Assembly: GCA_003513015.1 (NCBI GenBank)
Contig: DOTA01000010.1
Span: 1-7,371 of the forward strand
DNA from: Chloroflexota bacterium
GTDB lineage: Bacteria; Chloroflexota; Anaerolineae; Anaerolineales; UBA11858
Direction: 5' to 3'
Length of the DNA stretch: 7,371 nt
A program made the position numbers and the translations under genes. The notes below the pieces were generated by a model that was given only the letters and a program-made list of their open reading frames with translations, was not told the origin of the DNA and did not search any database. This document shows, piece after piece, positions 1-6,164 of this stretch; the stretch's first letter is position 1; the number at the start of each line of letters is the position of its first letter.

Positions 1-748
1 CGATGGGCAGGCTTTTGAGGACGCGCAGATTCAAATCTCCGCGGGCGTGCAGGGATTGCAGGGCGGCAAAGCAATCGCGGCGGTCGAAATCGTGGACTCC
101 CGTAACGCCCATTTCCCAGAGAACCTGTTGCGCCTGTTGGATAGCCTCCATGATCTCTGAGATGCTGGGCTTGGGCACCACCTCGCTGACCAGCTCCATG
201 GCGCTCTCAAATAGAATCCCCGTAGGCTGGCCGTGTTTATCGCGCTGAATCTCGCCATCGGGTGGATTGGGGGTATTGGCGTTGATTTCCGCGGCGTGCA
301 GCGCGGCCGTGTTGGCCCAGCCGGCATGCAGCGATTTGGCCGTCAGGTAAACCGGGTTGTGAGGCGCGGCGGCATCCAAATCGGCGGCAGAACCAAAACC
401 TTCAGGCCATTCGTTCTGATTCCAGCCGTGGCCGAGTACCCAGTTTCCAGGCAAGGTTTCTTGAGCGCGTTGAGCAACGCGACGCAAGCATTCCGTGCGG
501 GTGGGTACTTCGCAATCTATTTTTTGCAAGCTCAAGGCATAGTGCTGCAAATGGATATGAGCATCCGTCAAGCCGGGAATCACCACCGAGCCGCCTAAAT
601 CTTCTCTTTTAACGGGAGCAGCCGCAAATTTCAGGCAGTGGGCTTCGTCTCCGATGGCACGAATTTTCCCCTCGTCGATGAGCAGCGCAGAGGCCCGGGG
701 TTGTTTTTTATCCAAAGTATAAATTTTTGCGTTTGATAAAATGCGCAT
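1..748 (-). CDS. YtcJ-like metal-dependent amidohydrolase, N-terminal part (cut by window edge)
   Basis: Open frame from an ATG at 748 to the left edge, giving 249 residues without a stop; the C-terminal part lies outside. Residues 1-60 form the small beta-rich domain typical of amidohydrolases (start MRILSNAKIYTLD, then VVIPGLTDAHIHL). The metal-binding HxH is at H64/H66 in DAHIHL. GHGWNQNEW (106-114) and MGVTGVHDFD (213-222) match the amidohydrolase_3 (PF07969) YtcJ-like group. Family members hydrolyse C-N or similar bonds with one or two metal ions, but substrates for YtcJ-like proteins are mostly unknown and I do not assign one. There is no signal peptide, so it is probably cytoplasmic. 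It lies 97 bp downstream of parB with no clear functional link to it. The Shine-Dalgarno signal before the ATG is weak. The family call is firm; the substrate is unknown. Confidence 0.9.
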   Translation of the reverse strand, partial: MRILSNAKIYTLDKKQPRASALLIDEGKIRAIGDEAHCLKFAAAPVKREDLGGSVVIPGLTDAHIHLQHYALSLQKIDCEVPTRTECLRRVAQRAQETLPGNWVLGHGWNQNEWPEGFGSAADLDAAAPHNPVYLTAKSLHAGWANTAALHAAEINANTPNPPDGEIQRDKHGQPTGILFESAMELVSEVVPKPSISEIMEAIQQAQQVLWEMGVTGVHDFDRRDCFAALQSLHARGDLNLRVLKSLPI

Positions 749-845
749 AGCCAACTTACTGTGTATGGATGAAAAATATTGGGGGTGTTTGAATCACTTA
801 CCACTTAGCGCCTGCAACTTGAAGTTGCCCACCCGCTGAATGTGG
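749..845. other. Intergenic gap between parB and the amidohydrolase gene
   Basis: This 97-bp gap holds a 15-bp palindrome (814-828) and two tandem CACTTAC/CACTTAG heptamers (795-801 and 802-808). No T-run follows the palindrome on either strand, so it is not a textbook terminator. No convincing -35/-10 pair was seen for the amidohydrolase gene. Co-transcription with parB and a separate weak promoter both remain possible. Confidence 0.5.
814..828. repeat. Perfect 15-bp palindrome GCAACTT-G-AAGTTGC
   Basis: The two 7-bp arms are exact reverse complements around one central base. It begins 18 nt past the parB stop in the direction of transcription. It could be a protein-binding operator, a weak 3'-end hairpin of the par transcript, or one copy of a dispersed extragenic repeat. 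The last option is hinted at by the right window edge, where AGCGCC followed by GCAACTT occurs again (7354-7371). Confidence 0.5.
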
Positions 846-1727
846 TCAATCTTCGTTTGCAAAGCGCTGGAGCAGGCTATCGAGTTCTTCGTTAGAGTAG
901 TAGTGGATCGTGATGGTGCCGCCTTTGCGCCCGTGTTTAAGGCTGACCTTGGTGCCCAGGCTGCTGCGCAAGCGCTCTTCGAGCGCTTTGATCTCGGGGA
1001 CCGGTTCGGCTTTCGGCGGTGCGGGCGATTTTTCGCCGCTCAGGTTGCGCACCAGTTCTTCGGTTTGGCGCACGTTCAACGCTTTGTCGATGATGGTTTT
1101 CAGCGCGGCGGCCTGCGATTGGGCGGTCGGCAAGGCCAATAGGGCACGGGCATGCCCTTCGCTGATTTTGCCCTTGGCGAGGGCCTCCAGCACGCTGGGC
1201 GGCAAGTTGAGCAGGCGCAAGGTGTTTGTCACCGCCACGCGGCTTTTGCCCACCTGTTTGGCGATTTCGGCGTGCGAGAGACCAAATTCATCGGAGAGTT
1301 GGCGATAGGCCTCAGCCGTTTCCAGCGCGCTGAGGTCGGCCCGCTGTACGTTTTCGATCAGGGCCAGTTCCAGGCGCTCCTGATCGTTGCTCTCGCGCAA
1401 AATTGCGGGGACGCTCTCTAGCCCGGCCTCGATGGATGCCAGCAGGCGGCGTTCTCCGGCAATCAGAACAAATTGATCGAGCTGCTCGCCTTTTGTGACA
1501 ATCAGGGGCTGGATGACGCCGTGCTCCCTGATGGAGGCGGATAATTCAGCGAGTTCTATCGGATCAAAATTGGCGCGTGGCTGACGAGGGTTTGAGGTGA
1601 TGGCCTTTACTGGAATTTGCAACACGCCCGCGGATGATTCCGCTGAAATCTGGGGAATGGGTTTTTCCGTTTGGGGTATGAGAGCGTCAAGGCCTTTTCC
1701 AAGGCCAGATCTTTTTCTTGGGGGCAT
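846..1727 (-). CDS. parB: Chromosome partitioning protein ParB (Spo0J)
   Basis: 293 aa, normal for chromosomal ParB. It is a CTP-dependent DNA clamp that loads at parS sites, spreads, and works with ParA to segregate the origin and recruit SMC. The N-terminal GLGKGLDALIP (8-18) is a signature of chromosomal ParB proteins. The CTP-binding domain shows NPRQPR (46-51), HGVIQPL (69-75), GERR (91-94) and ENVQRADL (125-132). The helix-turn-helix that reads parS is around 151-173 (SHAEIAKQVGKSRVAVTNTL). A linker rich in Pro and Lys (231-246) leads to the C-terminal dimerisation domain (247-293). parA lies 65 nt upstream on the same strand. The ATG at 1727 is fixed by the conserved N-terminus, although there is no Shine-Dalgarno sequence before it. 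No parS site was seen in the window. Confidence 0.97.
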   Translation of the reverse strand: MPPRKRSGLGKGLDALIPQTEKPIPQISAESSAGVLQIPVKAITSNPRQPRANFDPIELAELSASIREHGVIQPLIVTKGEQLDQFVLIAGERRLLASIEAGLESVPAILRESNDQERLELALIENVQRADLSALETAEAYRQLSDEFGLSHAEIAKQVGKSRVAVTNTLRLLNLPPSVLEALAKGKISEGHARALLALPTAQSQAAALKTIIDKALNVRQTEELVRNLSGEKSPAPPKAEPVPEIKALEERLRSSLGTKVSLKHGRKGGTITIHYYSNEELDSLLQRFANED

Positions 1728-1792
1728 GAGATTAGTTAGGTAGTTGAATAGTTTGGTTTTAGGTGGTTGGTTTGCCAGGATAAATTGAAAAC
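1728..1792 (-). promoter_or_regulatory. parA-parB spacer with a G-free leader before parB
   Basis: On the mRNA strand the 47 nt directly upstream of the parB ATG (1774 to 1728) contain no G; the stretch is rich in A and C and should be nearly unstructured. It includes two imperfect direct repeats, CCAACCACCTAA (1759-1770) and TCAACTACCTAA (1736-1747), matching at 10 of 12 positions. With no G there can be no purine-rich Shine-Dalgarno motif, so parB initiation must rely on lack of structure, on coupling, or on another signal. A regulatory role is inferred. Confidence 0.4.
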
Positions 1793-2569
1793 TTACGATG
1801 TCTGATTATCCTGCGCGAGAAGTTCGTTAGCCAGGGCTTCGTAGGCTTCGGCTCCCGTGGACTTTGGATCGTAAACGGAGATGGGCAGGCCATAAGAGGG
1901 GGCTTCAGCCAGGCGCACGCTGCGGGGGATGATGGCGCTAAAAACCTGGTTGGGGAAAAAACGTTGTACTTCTGCGACAACATCATTGGCCAGATTGGTG
2001 CGCGAGTCGAACATCGTCAGGATTACGCCGCGCACCTGCAAATCGGGCGAAAGCACATTACGCACGCGCTCGATGGTTTGGGTAAGCTGTCCTAACCCTT
2101 CGAGGGCCAGATACTCACATTGGACCGGAATCAGCACGCCATTCGCCGCGGCAACCAACCCGTTGAGGGTTAGCAATCCCAGCGAGGGGGGGCAATCAAT
2201 CAAAATATAATCGTAGCGGCCACTGATTGATTCCAAGGCACGTTTCAAACGGGTTTCGCGGGCTAACTCGTCGACCAATTCCACCTCTGCACCCGCTAAG
2301 GATGGGGAAGAAGGCAGGATCGAGATTTTGAGTTTGGGATTGGTGAGGATGTTGGGCGCGCCGTTGTCCATATCCAAGAGCGCTTCGTAACTACCGTTTT
2401 TGACGGTATGCTTGTCGATACCGACGGATGAGGTGGCATTGGCCTGGGGATCAATATCAACCAATAAAACGCGTTGGCCCAACTTAGCGAGATAAGCGCC
2501 CAGGTTGATGGTTGTGGTAGTTTTTCCTACGCCGCCTTTTTGGTTGGCGAGGGCGTAAATGATTGCCAT
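1793..2569 (-). CDS. parA: Chromosome partitioning ATPase ParA (Soj)
   Basis: 258 aa, the usual size for a chromosomal (type Ib-like, no N-terminal HTH) ParA/Soj. It is an ATP-dependent dimer that binds DNA non-specifically and moves ParB-parS complexes; the ATPase is stimulated by ParB. The deviant Walker A motif is KGGVGKTT (11-18), with signature lysine K11 and catalytic K16. Walker A' is LLVDIDPQAN (35-44) and Walker B is ILIDCPP (122-128, D125). DSRTNL (188-193) contains R190, at the position of the DNA-binding arginine of Soj. The C-terminal PRSVRLAEAPSYGLPI (215-230) is characteristic. The ATG at 2569 is 3 nt after the stop of the upstream kinase. A GAGG (2581-2584) with 11-nt spacing lies inside the kinase gene, so translation is probably coupled. 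Followed by parB. Confidence 0.98.
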   Translation of the reverse strand: MAIIYALANQKGGVGKTTTTINLGAYLAKLGQRVLLVDIDPQANATSSVGIDKHTVKNGSYEALLDMDNGAPNILTNPKLKISILPSSPSLAGAEVELVDELARETRLKRALESISGRYDYILIDCPPSLGLLTLNGLVAAANGVLIPVQCEYLALEGLGQLTQTIERVRNVLSPDLQVRGVILTMFDSRTNLANDVVAEVQRFFPNQVFSAIIPRSVRLAEAPSYGLPISVYDPKSTGAEAYEALANELLAQDNQTS

Positions 2570-2572
2570 GAA

Positions 2573-3424
2573 TTAGAGTACCTCAACTGTGGCAGATTGG
2601 ATTTCTTCAGGCGTGGGGATGCTGTTCATGCCACTGCGCGTGACCGAGATGGCAGCCAGATCGGCGGCGAAACGGGTTGCCTCCCAGGGATCACGGGTGA
2701 GATGAAAACGGTGGAAGAAAGCGGTGGCAAAAATATCACCAGCTCCGACCATATCTACCGCGGCAACTTTGGAGGCAGAATAACGGCGCACATCGCCATT
2801 CCAGTAAACGCGCCCGCCTTTTTCTCCTTCGGTGACGACCAACACTTTGCAAGCTGAGGCCAATTCATCGATGCGGTCTTCGTCATGGTGGATATCTTCG
2901 ATGCTCAGAACGGTGGCTCCGGCGTGTTGCAGCACGAAGGTGGCTTCGGGCCATTCGGTGAGACCCACGCGCCCGTTAGAATCCCATTCTCGCAGCCAAC
3001 CCTGGGGGGTGATACCAATCATCGAGTTGGGGAAGTTCCGCACCAGGGAGGGCTGAACTTCCTGGGCAATCGGGGCCAAGTGTATGATCGGAGCATCTAG
3101 CCAACTTTCGGGGATTAGATGTGGATCAAGCGAGGCGGCAACATTATGGATGATCTGGACACGCCCTTGGGTTGTTTCGATATTTTCAAAGGTGGTGCTT
3201 TTCTCTGTGGGGGCGTTAATGATGGGAAGCGAACCTAAATAGGGATCAAGGGAGAACTCATTGCCCCAGGAGGTAACGAGGCCCACACGAAGTCCAAGGG
3301 CATAAGCTGTCAGAGCGGCGTAGGCTACCGTGCCGCCCAGGCGGTCGCCATCCAAGGTAAGGTCGCGGGAGAGATGCCCGATTAGCAGGTAATCTATGGG
3401 TTCCAGGCGGGTCAGGGAAAACAT
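2573..3424 (-). CDS. PfkB-family (ribokinase-like) sugar or nucleoside kinase
   Basis: 283 aa from the ATG at 3424, close to the roughly 300 aa of the family. PfkB kinases transfer the ATP gamma-phosphate to a hydroxymethyl group of a sugar, nucleoside or polyol in the cytoplasm. Visible signatures are the N-terminal substrate-side GG (DGDRLGGTVAYAA, 25-37) and the C-terminal motif DMVGAGDIFATAFF (224-237) with the anion-hole GAG and catalytic base D230. The Asn often found in the GGxxxN motif is Tyr here, a variant that gives no firm substrate. ITPQGWLREWD (138-148) is another distinctive stretch. The frame stays open upstream to 3490, but that extension would translate the hairpin and lacks family similarity, so 3424 is preferred; a TATAAT sits just before it. 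The gene ends 3 nt before parA. The substrate cannot be told from sequence. Confidence 0.9.
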   Translation of the reverse strand: MFSLTRLEPIDYLLIGHLSRDLTLDGDRLGGTVAYAALTAYALGLRVGLVTSWGNEFSLDPYLGSLPIINAPTEKSTTFENIETTQGRVQIIHNVAASLDPHLIPESWLDAPIIHLAPIAQEVQPSLVRNFPNSMIGITPQGWLREWDSNGRVGLTEWPEATFVLQHAGATVLSIEDIHHDEDRIDELASACKVLVVTEGEKGGRVYWNGDVRRYSASKVAAVDMVGAGDIFATAFFHRFHLTRDPWEATRFAADLAAISVTRSGMNSIPTPEEIQSATVEVL

Positions 3425-3436
3425 GGTTGAATTATA
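3425..3436 (-). promoter_or_regulatory. Putative promoter -10 element for a leaderless kinase-parA transcript
   Basis: A perfect TATAAT (3436 down to 3431 on the minus strand) ends 6 nt before the kinase ATG. With the usual 6-8 nt from the -10 to the start site, transcription would begin at or next to the A of the ATG, giving a leaderless mRNA. No Shine-Dalgarno motif lies at a usable distance, which agrees. There is no TTGACA-like -35 at 16-18 bp; that position falls inside the upstream hairpin stem. A chance TATAAT cannot be excluded. Confidence 0.5.
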
Positions 3437-3448
3437 CCTTAGGAGTAA

Positions 3449-3479
3449 GAAACCCGGTTTCAGGGAGAAACCGGGTTTC
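3449..3479 (-). terminator. Perfect 13-bp hairpin between jag and the kinase, likely terminator
   Basis: GAAACCCGGTTTC (3449-3461) and GAAACCGGGTTTC (3467-3479) are exact reverse complements separated by the 5-nt loop AGGGA. In the direction of transcription it begins 7 nt after the jag stop and is followed by UUACUCC, a weak U-tract. It is therefore a plausible but imperfect intrinsic terminator for the rpmH-jag operon. Each arm is itself a 6-1-6 palindrome, so the element can also be read as two near-identical direct copies. That suggests a dispersed extragenic repeat. Confidence 0.6.
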
Positions 3480-3486
3480 GGATGGA

Positions 3487-4260
3487 TCAATTTGATTTCG
3501 GGTGGATTACTACCTTGCGGTGCTCACCATCGCCTGCGCTTTCAGTGTAAACCTGAGGATGGCCGCGCAGTTCGATGTGAATGATACGCCGTTCGTTGGC
3601 GGGCATCGGCTCCAAGGATTGGCTGCGATTGGTTTGGGCAACCTGATCGGCGATGCGCTGAGCAAGCTGTTTGAGTTGCTGCTGTCGCCGATTGCGGAAG
3701 CCTTCAATATCGATGGTGAGGGGCACGGCATGCCCTAGTTCTTTGCCAACGATCAGGCTGGCAATGTATTGCAGGGCATTGAGCGTTTCGGCCTTGCGTC
3801 CGATGAGAATGCTGAGGTCGTCACCGTGAATGTCTACCATCACGGGTTTTTGCCCGTGATATTCATCGTCTTCAATGTAGCTGGCGCGGACAAGGGCGGT
3901 GATTTTCATTTTTTCGAGCAGTTCAGCCACGGTGTCGTGGGCGATTTGCAGTACTTCGTCGGTGGTTTCTTCGGCTACGGGTTCGGCTGCCGCGAGGGGT
4001 TCGGGTTTAGCGGATTCATCCGCGGGTTGGGGAAGAACTTCTTTTGCCGGAGGCACTTCAGAAGCCGGTTCGGCGGTTATTTTGACCGTCAGGAGGACGC
4101 GGGCTTGGCGTGATCCTAATCCAAACAGGCCTTTGTTGCCTTCATCCAGAACTTCAATTTCGACATCTTCTTGCGCCAGACCTAACTCAGCCAGGCCATT
4201 TTCGATAGCTTCTTCGATGCTGGGGGCGATTATTTCAAGATTCTTGTTTTGTGCTGTCAT
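3487..4260 (-). CDS. khpB: RNA-binding protein Jag/KhpB (Jag-N, KH and R3H domains)
   Basis: 257 aa. Jag/KhpB is a cytoplasmic RNA-binding protein; in other bacteria it pairs with KhpA and affects cell elongation and division, and its gene typically follows yidC. Domains in order are Jag-N (about 5-60) with the KGLFGLGS motif at 43-50, an acidic Pro/Ala/Glu linker (61-100), a KH domain (about 101-185) and R3H (about 190-254). The R3H signature Arg-x3-His is RRIIH at 224-228. The KH GxxG loop reads GRKA (154-157), with Ala in place of the last Gly. The ATG at 4260 is preceded by GGAA (4267-4270) with a 6-nt spacer. The gap to the yidC stop is only 13 nt, so the two are co-transcribed. A hairpin follows right after the stop. 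The linker lowers overall similarity, but the domain order is diagnostic. Confidence 0.95.
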   Translation of the reverse strand: MTAQNKNLEIIAPSIEEAIENGLAELGLAQEDVEIEVLDEGNKGLFGLGSRQARVLLTVKITAEPASEVPPAKEVLPQPADESAKPEPLAAAEPVAEETTDEVLQIAHDTVAELLEKMKITALVRASYIEDDEYHGQKPVMVDIHGDDLSILIGRKAETLNALQYIASLIVGKELGHAVPLTIDIEGFRNRRQQQLKQLAQRIADQVAQTNRSQSLEPMPANERRIIHIELRGHPQVYTESAGDGEHRKVVIHPKSN

Positions 4261-4273
4261 GTTTTTTTCCGTT

Positions 4274-5023
4274 TCAGGCAGTCTTTTTCTTGGGGATCAG
4301 GTTTTTCCAATCCAGTTTTCCCATAGCACCGTATTGAATGATGCTGGCCAGGTTGCTGGTGATGAAGTAGATTGCCAAACCCGAGGGGAAACTGAAAGCC
4401 AGCCAACCCATGAAGAGGGGCATGTAGAGGTTCATCATTTTGCTCATCTGAGCGCCTTGATCGTTAGCGTTGGGGTTGGCAGGGGTCATCATTTTGGTTT
4501 GCAGGTAGCTGGTGACGGCCACGATCACGGCCAGCAGTGGGATCGAAAAACCAAAGATAATCAAGCGCTCAGGCTGGCTGAGATCCATCCATAAAAATTG
4601 ACGATTCAGGGGAATCAGTGTGGCACCATTGGTGATGTGCTTGGAAAGGGCGAGCAGTTGCAGCGGCGTTACGGCCAGCGAGCGGGTGATGGATTGGTAG
4701 AGGGCAATGATGATCGGGAACTGAATGATCGTAGGCAAACAGGAACCAAAGGGGCTAACACCCATCTCTTGATAGATGCGCATCTGTTCTTGTGCCAGTT
4801 TTTCTTTGTCATTCTTGTATTTCTTTTGAATATCCTGCCACTCTTTGGAACCCTGCAAATCTTGCATAGCTTGGGTGCTCTTCATTTGTTTGGCATTGAG
4901 CGGATAGGTGACCAGCCGAATGAGCAAGGTGAAGAAGATGATCGCCAAGCCAAAATTGTTGCCTACAAAATCATAGATGTAGAGCAATACATTGATGAAA
5001 ACTGTGATTACGGCATCCCACAT
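4274..5023 (-). CDS. yidC: Membrane protein insertase YidC (YidC/Oxa1/Alb3 family)
   Basis: 249 aa, the short form without the large periplasmic domain of Gram-negative YidC, comparable in size to SpoIIIJ-type proteins. It inserts membrane proteins alone or with SecYEG. The order is a hydrophobic N-terminal segment (about 4-20), the first conserved transmembrane segment (about 25-42) with the essential groove arginine R36 in LLIRLVTYPLN, and the charged cytoplasmic hairpin (about 44-88). Further membrane segments lie near 94-114, 155-174 and 200-232, ending with a basic tail IPKKKTA. PFGSCLPTIIQFPIIIALY (91-109) is the conserved family stretch. No lipobox is seen at the N-terminus, unlike many Gram-positive homologues. 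The start at 5023 is supported by GGAAG (5031-5035) with a 7-nt spacer. Upstream is the propeller lipoprotein gene and downstream is jag. Confidence 0.97.
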   Translation of the reverse strand: MWDAVITVFINVLLYIYDFVGNNFGLAIIFFTLLIRLVTYPLNAKQMKSTQAMQDLQGSKEWQDIQKKYKNDKEKLAQEQMRIYQEMGVSPFGSCLPTIIQFPIIIALYQSITRSLAVTPLQLLALSKHITNGATLIPLNRQFLWMDLSQPERLIIFGFSIPLLAVIVAVTSYLQTKMMTPANPNANDQGAQMSKMMNLYMPLFMGWLAFSFPSGLAIYFITSNLASIIQYGAMGKLDWKNLIPKKKTA

Positions 5024-5054
5024 AGTTTTACTTCCGTTTTTTCGTATTTAGAAA

Positions 5055-5072
5055 TCAGGAGGTTGTTCCTGA
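5055..5072. repeat. Small inverted repeat upstream of yidC
   Basis: TCAGGA and TCCTGA pair across the 6-nt loop GGTTGT in the 52-bp gap between the propeller gene and yidC. The 6-bp stem is short and no T-run follows, so it is unlikely to terminate transcription. It might tune read-through or mRNA processing, or be chance. Confidence 0.25.
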
Positions 5073-5075
5073 AAT

Positions 5076-6164
5076 TTATTTTTCTTCCGATGGCGAGAAT
5101 TGCCACTTTTGCAGGCCTTCAGCATCGAGGGCAAAGAGAACCAGGCCACCTTCATCCGTAGCGATCAAGATGGTATCTCCCACGGCTAATGGGCCGCTGT
5201 GTAAGGTGGCTTCAAAATCTTTGGTCCAACGAGTGCTGCCTTCAAGGGTCAGGGCGTAAAGCGTACCGGCTTCGGTGGTGAAATAAATGCCATCTGCGGT
5301 GATGAGGGGCTTGCCGACGATCGCGCCATTGGATTTAATCGTCCAAATTTGGTTGCTAGTTTGGCGATCTACCGCGTAGAAATTGCCTTCGATATCGCCA
5401 AAATAGAGCACATCACCATCAAGGGTGGGGCTGGCCCAGACCCAGCCTTGCGTGGGGAAGCGCCAAAGGATCTGTCCATTGCTGGTATCAATGGCAACCA
5501 ATTCGTCAAGGAAAGTGCCAATGTAGAGTTGTCCATCATCGCTGACTGCGGGAGTGCCAACCATGGCACCTCCGAGCATTTCGCTGCGCCAGATTTGCTT
5601 GCCGGTGGCGGGATTGATGGCATAAACGCTGTGATCCATCGAGGCCAGATAAACACACTGGCAATTGGGATCAGTGGCGGGTTTGCTCCAGTTGGCGTCT
5701 TCGGTGGCGAAGGGTTGTGCCCAGACAGGTTGCCCATTCAGGTTGAGTGCATACAATTTGTTATCAGATGAAGGAACGTAGATTTGTTCTGCGGCAACCA
5801 AGGCGCTGCCCACGAACCGATCTTGCGAATCTTCAAAAGTCCAATTGCTTTGCCCGTTGGCGGCATTGAGGCTGTAGAGGATATTGTTGTAGCCTCCCAC
5901 GATGACCTGGCCATCTGGCGTGACTGCTGGGGCAGCATAGAAACTGACATTTTTCTCAACTGCGGCCGGGTAACGCCATTTTTCTACCCCATTTGTCAAG
6001 CTTACCGCATAAACATGCTGATTGAAAGAAACGTAGGCGGTTTCATCGTCTACAGTGATGCCGGGCCATCCTGAAGCCATCACCCGTCCACCGCCTGTGC
6101 AGGAACTCAGAGCGAAGGAGGCGACAATCAGTATAAGGATGACAAGTAAAAATTTATTTTTCAT
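5076..6164 (-). CDS. PQQ/BamB-like eight-repeat beta-propeller lipoprotein
   Basis: 362 aa. The N-terminus has two Lys, a hydrophobic stretch (5-19) and the lipobox LSSC with C22, so the mature protein should be lipid-anchored on the outer face of the membrane. The rest contains eight repeats of the form LYALxxxxGxxxW, at about 51-65, 96-110, 137-150, 180-194, 222-236, 262-276, 302-315 and 343-356. This fits an eight-bladed propeller of the PQQ-like/BamB class (PF13360). There is no dehydrogenase domain or sign of PQQ catalysis, so a scaffold or binding role is more likely than an enzyme. A CQC pair is at 168-170. The ATG at 6164 has only a weak GGA upstream. The gene sits between yidD and yidC on the same strand, which suggests a part in envelope protein biogenesis. 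That is inference; BamB itself belongs to the outer-membrane BAM complex, which is not expected here. Confidence 0.9.
   Translation of the reverse strand: MKNKFLLVILILIVASFALSSCTGGGRVMASGWPGITVDDETAYVSFNQHVYAVSLTNGVEKWRYPAAVEKNVSFYAAPAVTPDGQVIVGGYNNILYSLNAANGQSNWTFEDSQDRFVGSALVAAEQIYVPSSDNKLYALNLNGQPVWAQPFATEDANWSKPATDPNCQCVYLASMDHSVYAINPATGKQIWRSEMLGGAMVGTPAVSDDGQLYIGTFLDELVAIDTSNGQILWRFPTQGWVWASPTLDGDVLYFGDIEGNFYAVDRQTSNQIWTIKSNGAIVGKPLITADGIYFTTEAGTLYALTLEGSTRWTKDFEATLHSGPLAVGDTILIATDEGGLVLFALDAEGLQKWQFSPSEEK

Noticed and set aside
233..598. Plus-strand open frame of 121 codons
   Set aside because: It is antisense to the amidohydrolase, whose motifs are clear in the opposite frame.
1691..1706. 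Inverted repeat GGCCTT-TTCC-AAGGCC in the start of parB
   Set aside because: It encodes the conserved GLGKGL residues, so coding constraint explains it.
2206..2211. Plus-strand TATAAT
   Set aside because: It lies inside the parA Walker B coding region with no downstream plus-strand gene.
3457..3471. parS-like GTTTC-AGGGA-GAAAC
   Set aside because: The spacer is 5 nt rather than the 4-nt ACGT of parS, and the bases are explained by the longer 13-bp inverted repeat.
3425..3490. Upstream extension of the kinase frame to 3490
   Set aside because: The extra 22 residues would be encoded by the hairpin and overlap the jag stop; the family-like sequence starts at the ATG at 3424.
3899..4594. Plus-strand open frame of 231 codons antisense to jag and yidC
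   Set aside because: It spans two well-supported minus-strand genes, has low-complexity composition and no recognisable domain; it is a shadow frame.
4598..5161. Plus-strand open frame of 187 codons antisense to yidC and the propeller gene
   Set aside because: It overlaps the conserved YidC core on the opposite strand and shows no family motif.
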